Assembly (NCBI RefSeq): GCF_018308945.1
Contig: NZ_CP070501.1
Location: forward strand, 2,542,001 to 2,606,000
DNA: 64,000 nucleotides
Direction: 5' to 3'
DNA from: Agrococcus sp. Marseille-Q4369
GTDB lineage: Bacteria; Actinomycetota; Actinomycetes; Actinomycetales; Microbacteriaceae
Shown here in pieces: positions 16,462-24,653 of this stretch (the stretch's first letter is position 1; each line of letters starts with the position of its first letter). The notes under the pieces are model-generated. The model saw only the letters and a list, made by a program, of their open reading frames with translations, had not been told where the DNA came from and ran no database searches. A program made the position numbers and the translations under genes.

Positions 16462-17479
16462 TTACTCTCCACTTTGGCGGAGGCGCGCGAGCACCGCGCG
16501 GGGGTCGGGGCCCTCGTGCAGGCGCTCGATGTAGTGAGCCTCCGTCGTCTGCCGCGAGGCGTGCCCGAGCTTCTCGGCGGCCGCCTGCGAGCCGAGTTCC
16601 CGAGCGAGCGTGGTCGCGACCGCTTTGCGGTAGCCGCGCGGCGTGACGGCGGCGTGCTCGCTCTCGAGCAGCGCCTCGCGCCAGGAGCGGCGCGCGTTGT
16701 TCGGCGAGCGGATGCCGCCGCCGCGCGCACAGCACCCAGTCGGAGTCGGCGATCATTCGGCGCGCGAGGAGCAGGCCGACAGCGTCGTCGGGCAGCGTGA
16801 GGCGTCGGCGGCCGTGCTCGGTCTTCGGATGCGCCTGCCGCACGACGCGGCCGTCGTCGCCGCTGACGAGCGTGCCCGTGATGGTGAGCTTGCCGTGCTC
16901 GAGGTCGACGTCCTGCCAGCGCAGCGCGAGCACCTCGGAGGTGCGGGCGCCGGTCGCGATCAGCAGGTCGGCGAAGTCGCGGAGGAACGGCAGCGTGCGC
17001 GGGCGCTCGTCGTAGGCGCGGAAGCGCTCGCGCATCGCGTCGATCGCGGCCGCGTCGGGCGCGGTGACGGGGGAGCGCTTGCCGGTCGGCGGCTTGGTCG
17101 ACTCGGCAGCGTTCGCGCTCGCAGCGCCGTGGCGCACGGCATAGCCGAGCATGTGCGAGAAGAGCACCTTGTGGCGCTTCGCGACCGAAGGTCCGCGCTC
17201 ATCGGCGAGCGTCTTGAGGTAGCGGTCAAGCCAGGGCACGGTCGCCTCGCGGATCCGCAACTGACCGACGTTCGCCTCGATCTCGTCGAGCGAGCGCCGG
17301 TAGCCGAGGCGCGTCGACGTCGCTGGCTCGCTGTCGAGGAACTCCGGCCACCATGCGGCCGAGAGCTGCGCCACGGTACTCCCCGCATGGATCTCCGCGC
17401 TCGTGTCGGTCAGCCCTTCGTGCAGGGCGTCCTCGAGGTGGGCCGTGGCCGATGCCGTCGTGCTGCCGTAGCGCTCCAT
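16462..17479 (-). pseudogene. Tyrosine recombinase (integrase), frameshifted
   Basis: The first ~250 codons from ATG 17479 give an N-terminal SAM-like DNA-binding domain and the start of the catalytic domain with the first Arg (ATGARTSEVLALRWQDVDL). At about 16725, in a GC-repetitive stretch after SDWVLCA, the frame breaks. One base less restores a frame reading RSPNNARRSWREALL, TPRGYRK, the H-box EKLGHASRQTT and the nucleophile HYIERL, ending at a stop at 16462. All catalytic boxes exist but not in one frame, and the first His of the H-x-x-R box appears replaced. It is therefore inactive unless the shift is a sequencing error. It lies next to the left attachment repeat and would have integrated this element. 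Confidence 0.8.
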
Positions 17480-17580
17480 CCGCCGTCGGCGCCGGAGCGC
17501 GTCGCGGTAGTAGGCGTTCGCAAGCCTCGGAGCGAATGACAGCCGTGTCGTTCAACCGTGCTACGCTACGCGTGCGAGAT

Positions 17581-17611
17581 GAATGGGCCCGGATGGACTC
17601 CGGGCCCATTC
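17581..17611. terminator. Bidirectional hairpin terminator
   Basis: GAATGGGCCCGG faces CCGGGCCCATTC across an ATGGACT loop, an 11-12 bp GC-rich stem. It sits between the stop of the PH/SHOCT gene (minus strand) and the upstream end of the integrase gene. Confidence 0.7.
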
Positions 17612-17622
17612 GCATGTCCGGC

Positions 17623-18159
17623 TCAGAATCCGAGCAGCTGCCGCTTCTTCGCCTCGAAGTCCTCGTCGGTGATGATGCCCTGGTCACGGAGCGCCGCGAA
17701 CTTCTGCAGCTCGGCGGCGACGTCCGGCTCCGCGGACGCCGGTGCAGCGCTGGGGCGCGCGTCTGCCGAGGGCAGCGGCGGAACGACAGCAGGAGCATCG
17801 CCGCCGAGCATGAGGGTCTGCACGAGGTCCTTCACCTGCGCCGCTTCGGAGTGTGACACGTTCATCTCGAGCGTGTTGCCCGTCGTGATGAAGGTCAGCA
17901 GCGTGTTCCGCAGCCCGCGCCTCGACGTGATCGAGGAGATCGTCTTGATCGGGATGACCTCGCCGTCGTCGACGGTCTTGGCTCCGGTGACGAGGTAGGA
18001 CAGGCCCGCAGTCGCCGCGCCGGCGATGTGGCGCGTACGGGCGCTCACCCAGCCCTTGCGGCTCCACTCGATGCGGTCGCGATAGACGCGCACCTTGGCA
18101 TTCTTGCCGGCGATGTGCGAAGTGAACTCGAGGACAGGCGTCGTTGCAATGTCAGTCAT
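17623..18159 (-). CDS. PH-like domain protein with C-terminal SHOCT domain
   Basis: A 178-residue cytosolic protein. Residues about 10-105 form a bacterial PH-like (YokE/bPH) beta domain (KVRVYRDRIEW, VIPIKTISSITSRRGL, TLLTFITTGNTLEMNV). A Pro/Ala/Ser linker (about 120-148) leads to a SHOCT helix pair (LQKFAALRDQGIITDEDFEAKKRQLL), a short oligomerisation module. Such proteins are frequent in actinobacterial prophages and islands; their exact role is unknown. It ends at the hairpin near 17600 and is divergent from the HNH gene. Confidence 0.75.
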   Translation of the reverse strand: MTDIATTPVLEFTSHIAGKNAKVRVYRDRIEWSRKGWVSARTRHIAGAATAGLSYLVTGAKTVDDGEVIPIKTISSITSRRGLRNTLLTFITTGNTLEMNVSHSEAAQVKDLVQTLMLGGDAPAVVPPLPSADARPSAAPASAEPDVAAELQKFAALRDQGIITDEDFEAKKRQLLGF

Positions 18160-18201
18160 GGATGCAACCTATCCGGGGCGACGCCGTCGCGGAGGGCGAA
18201 G

Positions 18202-18471
18202 ATGAGCGACGCGCTGGGACAACACGTGCCCGCTTGGTCCGGGCGCCGCGCGCAGGAGGCGCTGGCTCGCGTCAACTCGATCGGCCGGCGCAGGAAGACG
18301 CCGTGCTGCATCTGCGGACAGCGCATCGACTACTCGCTACCGAGCAAGAACGCCGACGGCTGCATGGTCCAGCACGTCAAGTCGCGCAAGCTCTTCCCAC
18401 TCCTCACCTGGGATCCGCGTAACTGGACGCCCGCGCACCGCAGCTGCAAACCTATCTGCGGGCACCAGTGA
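18202..18471 (+). CDS. Small HNH-type protein
   Basis: An 89-residue protein starting at ATG 18202 with a weak GGAGGGCG site. It carries a zinc-binding CCICG and a second Cys pair at the end (SCKPIC), with a VQHVKSRKLFP segment in place of the catalytic His and RNWTPAH for the N/H part: the small beta-beta-alpha fold of HNH endonucleases. Such short proteins accompany terminase genes in phages, but no terminase is present here, so it is probably left over from a phage-like ancestor. Confidence 0.65.
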   Translation: MSDALGQHVPAWSGRRAQEALARVNSIGRRRKTPCCICGQRIDYSLPSKNADGCMVQHVKSRKLFPLLTWDPRNWTPAHRSCKPICGHQ

Positions 18472-18529
18472 GCATGACGAGGGCTCGGGAGTCACCTCGC
18501 AGGAGTGGTGATGCGCCGCGTCGTCCTGC

Positions 18530-18913
18530 TCAGTCCGCGCCGGCCGAGTGCTCGCCGAGATCGCGCGAGAGCGCCAAGATCAAGCCTGCGCTCGAGGCTA
18601 TGGAGAGCCACAAAGCGAAGATGTAGAGCGAGCCGAGTTGAGGTTCGTCGCCCACCAGAGGCACGAGGGCGATCGTGACTACGAAGAAGAAGATTGCGAA
18701 CGTAGCGCCCAGCAGTGACGCCTGCACCATGATCGCCCACCTGCGATCGTCCCGCTCGCGCAGCTTCTGCGATCGCTTCTGCCTAGTTCTGCCGGTGTAC
18801 TCGCGACGCCTCAAGGCACCTCTGCGTGCTGTCGAGAGCCCGACAGCGATGACCAGGACCGCAAGTATCTGCGCGAGGGAAGAGGCCACGTTCACGTCGT
18901 AGATCGCACTCAC
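18530..18913 (-). CDS. Small membrane protein, unknown function
   Basis: A 127-residue protein with three predicted helices at about residues 10-28, 62-84 and 92-115, and a highly basic loop between the first two (RRGALRRREYTGRTRQKRSQKLRERDDRR) that should face the cytosol. No family recognised. It is a stand-alone minus-strand gene between the HNH gene and the inserted ISL3 element. Confidence 0.55.
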   Translation of the reverse strand: MSAIYDVNVASSLAQILAVLVIAVGLSTARRGALRRREYTGRTRQKRSQKLRERDDRRWAIMVQASLLGATFAIFFFVVTIALVPLVGDEPQLGSLYIFALWLSIASSAGLILALSRDLGEHSAGAD

Positions 18914-19036
18914 GTCGCCACCCTATGGATAGCCAGGCAAGGCACGAGCGGCGTCCCGCTGAAGCAGCCGACGGCCAGAGGAGTCGATGCACCGCTGTCG
19001 CCACGAAGGCCGCCAGAAAATCCAGCGCTCGAAAGC

Positions 19037-20459
19037 GGCTCATCGCATTTGAGGGTGTAGCAGCGGCCTGAAGCCGCCGGCCTCGAGCAACGATCTCGCG
19101 ATGTAGTTGGTGAGGTTGCGGAAGCCGAGCGCGGAGCCGCGGAGGTGCTCGAGGCGGCCGTTGATCGCCTCCGTCGGACCGTTCGAGGTCCCGGGTCGGT
19201 CGAAGTAGGCGAGCACGTCGAGGGCTCGCTGCTTGAGTGTTCGCCCGAGCGTGATCACCTCGCGCAGCGCCGCGGGCACGCCGCTGCTGACCGTGTTGAT
19301 CAGCTCGGTCATGAGCGTGCGCGCGGCGGCGCGGTCGGGTTCCCGGTAGGCGGCGACCATGCGCTGATAGATGCCCCAGGTGACCTCGACCGCGAGATGC
19401 CGCTCGTCAGCGAAGAGCGCGTCGAGCCGTTGCTGCTGCCGCAGCGTGTGGAGCGCCGCGCCGGTGTGGAGGGTGCGGCGAGCGGCGTAGAGCGGATCGC
19501 CCTTTCTGCCCCGATGCCCGTGGATCTGCTGCTGGATCCGCCGCCGGCAGCTGTCGAGCGCGTTCCCGGCGAGCCGGACGACGTGGAACGGATCCATCAC
19601 GGCGACCGCCTCGGGCAGCTCCTCGGTGGTGGCGGTCTTGAAGCCGGAGAACCCGTCCATCGCGACGACCTCGACCCGGTCGCGCCAGGCCTGGGATCGG
19701 GCGGCGAGCCAGTGCTGGAACGCCTGCTTCGAGCGGCCCTCGACCATGTCCAGCAGCCGCGCCGGCCCCGTCCCGTCGCGGATCGGCGTGAGGTCGATGA
19801 TGACGGTCGCGTAGCGGTCGCCGTGACGCGTGTGGCGCCAGACGTGCTCGTCCACGCCCAGCACCGCCACGCCGTCGAAGCGGGCAGGATCATCGAGCAG
19901 GCGCCGCCTGCCCTCCTCGAGCACGGCGGTGTTGGCGGTGTGCCAGGCGACGCCGAGCCCGGCCGCGACGCGCGAGACCGTGAGGTGGTCGAGCACCAGC
20001 GCGTCCAGCGCCCACCGCAGACCGGTGCGAGAGATCTTCGACCGCGGCTCCGCCGCCCGCGTGGTGTCCTGCCGCCAGATGCGGCCGCAGCCGGTGCAGC
20101 GGTAGCGGCGGACGCGGACCAGCAGCGCGGTGGGCCGGTGCCCGAACGGCGCGTGCGCCAGCCGCCGCGTGACCGTATCGCGCGGCACCCCTTGGCAGCC
20201 GCAGTCGCGGCACCACTCGTCAGCCTGCACGACCCGGCAGAAGAGCACCGCGCGGTCGGGCTCGAGGCGTTGGCCGATGGCTTCTAAGCCGAGCTCGTCG
20301 AGTCGGCAGAACGTGGTCAGGCAGGGCGCGTCAAAGGTAACGTCGGACACGTCGAGGTCTTTCGGACGGTGAGCGTAGGAACTTCCATCCTGGAAGACCT
20401 CGACCCCTACCCGGCCAGCGACGCACCTCGACCGTCTACACCGTCAACTGCGATGAGCC
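19037..20459 (-). mobile_element. Intact ISL3-family insertion sequence
   Basis: About 1.42 kb with one transposase gene. The ends read GGCTCATCGCATTTGA at the left and TCAACTGCGATGAGCC at the right, an imperfect terminal inverted repeat. The flanks share CGAAAGC directly outside each end (19030-19036 and 20461-20467), seven of the eight target-duplication bases expected for the family. A broken copy of a close relative is at 13225-13728. Confidence 0.8.
19040..20350 (-). CDS. ISL3-family transposase
   Basis: A 436-residue DDE transposase of normal length for the family. The N-terminal zinc finger has two Cys pairs (CRDCGC and CTGCGR), followed by a helix-turn-helix and the DDE core. The first Asp is probable in the LGVDEHVWR motif, the second in VVAMDGFSGF with the following MDPFHVVRL, and the final Glu in NGPTEAINGRLEHLRG. 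The frame is intact, so the element may still be active. Its last codons run into the left terminal repeat. Confidence 0.93.
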   Translation of the reverse strand: MSDVTFDAPCLTTFCRLDELGLEAIGQRLEPDRAVLFCRVVQADEWCRDCGCQGVPRDTVTRRLAHAPFGHRPTALLVRVRRYRCTGCGRIWRQDTTRAAEPRSKISRTGLRWALDALVLDHLTVSRVAAGLGVAWHTANTAVLEEGRRRLLDDPARFDGVAVLGVDEHVWRHTRHGDRYATVIIDLTPIRDGTGPARLLDMVEGRSKQAFQHWLAARSQAWRDRVEVVAMDGFSGFKTATTEELPEAVAVMDPFHVVRLAGNALDSCRRRIQQQIHGHRGRKGDPLYAARRTLHTGAALHTLRQQQRLDALFADERHLAVEVTWGIYQRMVAAYREPDRAAARTLMTELINTVSSGVPAALREVITLGRTLKQRALDVLAYFDRPGTSNGPTEAINGRLEHLRGSALGFRNLTNYIARSLLEAGGFRPLLHPQMR

Positions 20460-20460
20460 G

Positions 20461-20658
20461 CGAAAGCGTTGGACACGCGCGATCGATCGCCCTCTCCTCT
20501 TTGCGCAGGCGCTGGCGCAGCTCTACCCGTCGCAGACGTACGCGCGCGCGTCGCACGATCTGGGCGTGGCCCCCGGCCGACTCCGCCGCTGGGCTGGCGA
20601 GAGCGAGGAGCGAGACGGCATCGCTCCGGTTTTCAGCCTGCTGGCACGTCGACGCTAG
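20461..20658 (+). pseudogene. Possible gene interrupted by ISL3 insertion (3' part)
   Basis: Right of the element a frame reads KRWTRAIDRPLLFAQALAQL and continues to SLLARRR with a stop at 20658. Its LGVAPGRLRRWAG segment resembles a helix-turn-helix. Removing the element and one copy of CGAAAGC joins it in frame to TAVATKAARKSSAR on the left. I cannot find a convincing start on the left side, so the gene is tentative. It ends just before a terminator. Confidence 0.3.
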
Positions 20659-20663
20659 TCGTG

Positions 20664-20700
20664 AAGCGCCCCGCCCCTCTTCGGAGGTGGCGGGGCGCTT
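20664..20700. terminator. Hairpin terminator between convergent genes
   Basis: AAGCGCCCCGCC faces GGCGGGGCGCTT around a second small hairpin (CCTCTTCGGAGG). It serves the interrupted + strand frame and the minus-strand gene at 20710. A near copy lies at 21453-21487. Confidence 0.75.
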
Positions 20701-20709
20701 TCGTCGTGC

Positions 20710-21333
20710 TTAGGGATGCTCGGGGTCGCCTGCGGCCGCTGGGCCTGCTGCACCCGGAGGTGCGGTCAGGAGGCGCTTGCGGAAGTCTTCGACATGGACC
20801 TTCGTCGGCTGTGTCAGGTTGCCGGCTCGCAGCCATTCAGCGCAGACGTCGCGGCCAGCTAATGCAGCGCTGTAGATCGTGTCCGCGTAGGTGGGCTGGT
20901 GCGGGTCGAGAAGGTGCGTCGCGTGTAGGTTGCCGGCGAGCTCCCCGATGAACTCGACGACGTTCGTCAACGCCTCTCGCGCTTCCCGGTCCGGGATGAG
21001 CTGAGCTGTCGCGAAGTGGTGTGAGAGGCTGTCGACCCATCCGTCGCGACCGTCCTCGCCGTCCATCCGGTAGCTGTGTCGGGCGCCGATCTCTTTGATG
21101 TACTCCTCGAGCAGAGCGGCCACGCGCTCGCGTGCGTGCGCTTCTGACCGTTCAAGCCGCGCCTCAGCCGCAACTTGCTCGCGGATCTGCTTCTCGTGCG
21201 CCCGGTTCTTGGCCGCCTCGCGCTTGGCGTCGGTGCGCTCTTCACGTGCCCGCTTGGCGGCGCGTCGATCGCTAAGCCATGTCCCGATCCACCCCAGAAG
21301 GGCCCCGCCAGCAACCAGGAGAAACTCGTTCAT
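20710..21333 (-). CDS. Membrane-anchored coiled-coil protein, unknown function
   Basis: A 207-residue protein with an N-terminal membrane helix (residues 3-20), a long charged helix likely to form a coiled coil (about 22-85, rich in Arg, Glu, Ala and Lys), and a soluble mostly helical domain. Similar anchored coiled-coil proteins are common cargo of actinobacterial prophage-like elements. No enzyme motif is present. It terminates at the hairpin at 20664-20700. Confidence 0.55.
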   Translation of the reverse strand: MNEFLLVAGGALLGWIGTWLSDRRAAKRAREERTDAKREAAKNRAHEKQIREQVAAEARLERSEAHARERVAALLEEYIKEIGARHSYRMDGEDGRDGWVDSLSHHFATAQLIPDREAREALTNVVEFIGELAGNLHATHLLDPHQPTYADTIYSAALAGRDVCAEWLRAGNLTQPTKVHVEDFRKRLLTAPPGAAGPAAAGDPEHP

Positions 21334-21452
21334 GTCGCCACTCTAAGCAGTGGGAAGGTTCAGACTCGGGCCGAGTGCGACCGCGGTCTCGCCGCGAAGC
21401 CGGGTTCGTACGTGGCGGTTAGCGGCTTCTGCGGCACGAGCGGCCGAGCGCG

Positions 21453-21487
21453 AGCGCCCCGCCCTCCTCGGAGGTGGAGGGGCGCTT
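21453..21487. terminator. Hairpin terminator, near copy of the one at 20664
   Basis: AGCGCCCC faces GGGGCGCT with an inner CCTCCTCGGAGG hairpin. It stands 30 bases before the gene at 21519 and has no obvious gene ending into it, which suggests that a gene upstream was lost. Confidence 0.6.
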
Positions 21488-21518
21488 CTTGCGTTGACGC
21501 GGCACTAGCGTTTGCGGC

Positions 21519-22031
21519 ATGAGCCCCATCGTCGCTGTGTGCCCGGAGCATGGACCGTTCGCCGTCCGGGGGATCGTCGTCAGGAGCACGGCGCGCCTCA
21601 AGATCTCGGGCTCGAGTACCAACTGCTCCACGTGTGGGGCGCACTCGCCCATCATGGATGGGGAGTACAGCATCGATTCGCACGGCATCGCGACCGCGCT
21701 TTCCGCGCCGCAGTGGTCCCTCGATGCCCTCCGCGCCATTCAGGAGCCGGTGCAGCGAGCGGCCGCGGCGGTCGCCGATGCGGCGGTCGCCGAACCGGAC
21801 GCGCTGCGCGAGGTGCAGAGGATGCTCAACGAGATCAAGGTCCAGAACGATGCGCTCAGCTCACGCCTCGACGAGGCACTCCGCGGGAAGCGCCGCTGGA
21901 CGATCGGGCTCGTGCTCACAGCGCTTGCGACTGCACTTGGCGCGGCCGTTGACGGTTCGACCGTTGTAGCGGCGGCTCCTGACATCGCGCGAGCGTTTCT
22001 CGAAGCGCTGGAGCATCTGCAGCAGCCCTGA
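21519..22031 (+). CDS. Zinc-ribbon/coiled-coil protein with C-terminal membrane segment
   Basis: A 170-residue protein. The N-terminus has four cysteines in zinc-ribbon order (VCPEHG, then NCSTCG). A helical, coiled-coil-like stretch covers about residues 75-128 (VQRAAAAVADAAVAEPDALR onward), followed by a basic turn KRRW and a hydrophobic helix (about 130-158). No family recognised. It is the last gene inside the integrated element, 72 bases before its right repeat. Confidence 0.55.
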   Translation: MSPIVAVCPEHGPFAVRGIVVRSTARLKISGSSTNCSTCGAHSPIMDGEYSIDSHGIATALSAPQWSLDALRAIQEPVQRAAAAVADAAVAEPDALREVQRMLNEIKVQNDALSSRLDEALRGKRRWTIGLVLTALATALGAAVDGSTVVAAAPDIARAFLEALEHLQQP

Positions 22032-22102
22032 CGCGCGCGGTCCGGTTATGCCCGACTGGCGTGCTTGGCAGGTCGCGCAACCTTACTGGGCTCGAAGGGC
22101 GC

Positions 22103-22154
22103 CGAGTCCCGGGGGGTGTACAGCGAGAGGGCCCGGCGTGTTGCCGGGCCCTTC
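22103..22154 (+). repeat. Right attachment repeat of 5.8-kb integrated element (52 bp)
   Basis: An exact copy of 16383-16434. Here the tRNA part is shorter: the bases before the repeat no longer match a T-arm, so the tRNA-like sequence starts at the repeat itself. The hairpin inside also ends the aminotransferase gene whose stop is 16 bases to the right. Confidence 0.85.
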
Positions 22155-22169
22155 GTCATGCCGCGGGCG

Positions 22170-23393
22170 CTACTGCCGGTATGACGACAGGAAGTTCCCG
22201 ATCCGCTCGACCGCGGTGACGAGATCGCGCTTCCAGGGCAGCGTCACGATGCGGAAGTGGTCGGGCGCGGGCCAGTTGAAGCCCGTGCCGTGCGTGACGA
22301 GGATCTTCTCCTGCCGCAGCAGGTCGAGCGCGAGCCGCGCGTCGTCGTGGATCTCGTGCACCTCGGGGTCGAGCCGCGGGAACGCGTAGAGCGCGCCCTT
22401 CGGGTTCACGACGCTCACGCCGGGGATCGCGCCCAGCCCCTGCACCGCGGCGTCGCGCTGCTCGAGCAGACGCCCGCCGGGCAGGATGAGGTCCTCGATC
22501 GACTGGTGGCCGCCGAGCGCCACCTGGATGCCGTACTGCGCCGGCACGTTGGGGCACAGCCGCGTCGAGGCGAGCAGCGTGAGCCCCTCGAGGAAGCCCT
22601 GCGCATGGTCCTTCGGCCCGGTGATCGCGAGCCACGCGGCACGGAAGCCCGCTGCGCGGTAGGTCTTCGACAGCCCGTTGTAGGTCAGCGTCAGCAGGTC
22701 TGGTGCGAGCGTCGCGATCGAGACGTGCTCGGCGTCGTCGTAGAGGATGCGGTCGTAGATCTCGTCGGCGAGGATGAGCAGTGAGTGCCGCCGCGCGAGG
22801 TCGACGATGCCCTGCAGCACCTCGCGCGAGTAGACGGCGCCCGTCGGGTTGTTCGGGTTGATGACGACGATCGCCTTCGTGCGCGGCGTGATCTTGGCCT
22901 CGACGTCGGCGAGGTCCGGCGCCCAGCCCGCCGACTCATCCGTCAGGTAGTGGATGGGCGTGCCGCCGCCGAGCGAGGTCATCGCCGTCCAGAGCGGGTA
23001 GTCGGGCGCCGGGATGAGCACTTCGTCGCCCGCGTCGAGCAGCGCCTGCATCGTCATCGTGATGAGCTCCGAGACACCGTTGCCGAGGTAGACGTCGTCG
23101 ACCGTGAGCTGCGGGAAGCCCGGAACGTCCTCGTAGCGCGCGACGACCGCACGGCGGGCGGGCAGCACGCCCTTCGAGTCGGAGTAGCCCTGCGCGGCGT
23201 GCAGGTTGGCGATCATGTCCTGCACGATCGTGTCGGGCGTCTCGAAGCCGAACGGCGCGGGGTTGCCGATGTTGAGCTTCAGGATCCGATGGCCCTCCGC
23301 CTCGAGCCGCGCCGCCTCGGCGGCTACCGGGCCGCGGATCTCGTAGAGCACGTGCTTGAGCTTCGACGACTGGTCGAGCGACTTGAGAGCCAT
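22170..23393 (-). CDS. PLP-dependent aminotransferase (alanine/aspartate type, fold I)
   Basis: A 407-residue class I aminotransferase. The PLP-binding signature appears as YNGLSKTYRAAGFRAAW with the Schiff-base Lys in SKTYR, the cofactor-contacting NPNNPTGAVY and DEIYDRILYDD, and a C-terminal substrate Arg in FRIVTLP. The overall spelling fits the AlaT/AlaA group that makes alanine from pyruvate and glutamate; aspartate aminotransferase is the alternative. It is the first chromosomal gene beyond the integrated element. Its 3' end lies at the attachment repeat, which supplies its terminator. Confidence 0.88.
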   Translation of the reverse strand: MALKSLDQSSKLKHVLYEIRGPVAAEAARLEAEGHRILKLNIGNPAPFGFETPDTIVQDMIANLHAAQGYSDSKGVLPARRAVVARYEDVPGFPQLTVDDVYLGNGVSELITMTMQALLDAGDEVLIPAPDYPLWTAMTSLGGGTPIHYLTDESAGWAPDLADVEAKITPRTKAIVVINPNNPTGAVYSREVLQGIVDLARRHSLLILADEIYDRILYDDAEHVSIATLAPDLLTLTYNGLSKTYRAAGFRAAWLAITGPKDHAQGFLEGLTLLASTRLCPNVPAQYGIQVALGGHQSIEDLILPGGRLLEQRDAAVQGLGAIPGVSVVNPKGALYAFPRLDPEVHEIHDDARLALDLLRQEKILVTHGTGFNWPAPDHFRIVTLPWKRDLVTAVERIGNFLSSYRQ

Positions 23394-23428
23394 TGCCCCA
23401 TGCTAGGCGCGCTCCCGTGCCGCACCCG

Positions 23429-24301
23429 TCAGGCTGGCAGCTGCAGCAGCCCTCCAGCGGAGCGCGTCGTGGCGGCCGCGACGGCCATCGCACGCTCGAG
23501 CGGGCCGGCCCAGCCGCGCGCGCCGGAGACGACGGATGCGGTGAGTGACGCGAGCACGCTGTCACCGGCCCCGATCGTGTCGACGATCGGCGCCGCGAGC
23601 GCCGGCACAGCGGCGTCGACCGCGCCGTCGGCGGTGAGGATCGTCGCGCCGCCGGGACCGCGCGTGACGGCGACCGCGCGGGCGCCGGCCGCGACGAGCC
23701 GCGCGGCGGTCTCGTCGGCGTCCTCGCCGTAGAGGAGCTCGGCGTCCTCGTCAGAGAGCTTCACGAGCAGCGCGCGGGCGGCGAGGGCGTCGAGGCCCTG
23801 CGCGAAGCGCGCGACCGCGCCGGTCTCGCGCAGATAGGCGGGGCGGGCGTTCGGGTCGATGAGGAGCCGCTCGGCGGATCGATCGAGCGCGAGGAGCGGC
23901 GCGACCTGCCGCTCGTGCTCGAGGGCGAGGCAGGAGACGACGACGAGCGGAGCGTCGGCGAGCAGCGGCTCTAGCCCCTCGAGGTCGACGAAGCGCTCGA
24001 CGCCCGCGGCGTTGAACTCGTAGCGCATCGTGTCGCCGTCGCGCACGGCGGTCGCGACAGCGGTGCCGAGCGGCGCGGGTGTCGCGACGAGCTCGACGCC
24101 GTGGCGCTCGCAGTGCTCGCGCAGCACTCGGCCGGGTTCGTCGTCGCCCACCATCGCGATGAGCCGCGCGGGCACGCCGAGCCGGGTCAGGCCGATCGCG
24201 ACGTTGAGCGCGGCGCCGCCGGGGTGCGCGGCGCCGTCGATCGCGTCGACGAGCGCGTCGCCGATGACCACGACGGGCGCATCGGCCGGAGACGCCGCCA
24301 T
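23429..24301 (-). CDS. PfkB-family carbohydrate kinase
   Basis: A 290-residue ribokinase-like sugar kinase. The N-terminal GGAALNVAIGLTRLG matches PfkB signature 1, and DTIGAGDSVLASL holds the catalytic Asp and anion hole of signature 2. Fructokinase or another ketose kinase is plausible; specificity cannot be read. It lies four bases upstream of the small membrane protein gene on the same strand and so is probably co-transcribed with it. Confidence 0.88.
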   Translation of the reverse strand: MAASPADAPVVVIGDALVDAIDGAAHPGGAALNVAIGLTRLGVPARLIAMVGDDEPGRVLREHCERHGVELVATPAPLGTAVATAVRDGDTMRYEFNAAGVERFVDLEGLEPLLADAPLVVVSCLALEHERQVAPLLALDRSAERLLIDPNARPAYLRETGAVARFAQGLDALAARALLVKLSDEDAELLYGEDADETAARLVAAGARAVAVTRGPGGATILTADGAVDAAVPALAAPIVDTIGAGDSVLASLTASVVSGARGWAGPLERAMAVAAATTRSAGGLLQLPA

Positions 24302-24305
24302 CGCG

Positions 24306-24533
24306 TCAGCGGCGCTTCTTGGCGGCCTTCTCGAGCTCGCGCTCGAGCTCCTGCTGCCGCGTGCCCTCGTCGCGCTGGTTCACGGCGCCGATCGCGAGCG
24401 CGACGCCGATGCCCCAGCTGACCCACAGCAGGGCCAGCCGCCAGTCGCGCGGGCCCTTCTGGGTCGCCTTCGCGATGCCGATGCCGCTCGCGACCGATGT
24501 CACGACGCCCGGGTTGAACAGGTACTTGCGCAT
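24306..24533 (-). CDS. Small membrane protein
   Basis: A 75-residue protein. The ATG at 24533 is chosen because GAGGAGG lies just upstream; longer readings have no protein character. One or two hydrophobic stretches (about 7-20 and 30-51) are followed by a charged Glu/Lys/Arg tail (QQELERELEKAAKKRR). Unknown function. It precedes the sugar kinase gene by four bases. Confidence 0.6.
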   Translation of the reverse strand: MRKYLFNPGVVTSVASGIGIAKATQKGPRDWRLALLWVSWGIGVALAIGAVNQRDEGTRQQELERELEKAAKKRR

Positions 24534-24653
24534 GCCGCCTCCTCGTCCGAGCAAACCTAGCGCGCGACCAGCACGGGTTGCCGAGAGCGGGTTCGGACGC
24601 TCTCCACAGGCGCGTCTCCCGGCCGCTCGCGTGTGGGTGGTGCCGAGGAGGAT

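Noticed and set aside
16650-16740. Programmed frameshift in the integrase
   Set aside because: No slippery heptamer or downstream structure is evident; a plain one-base insertion in a GC repeat is simpler.
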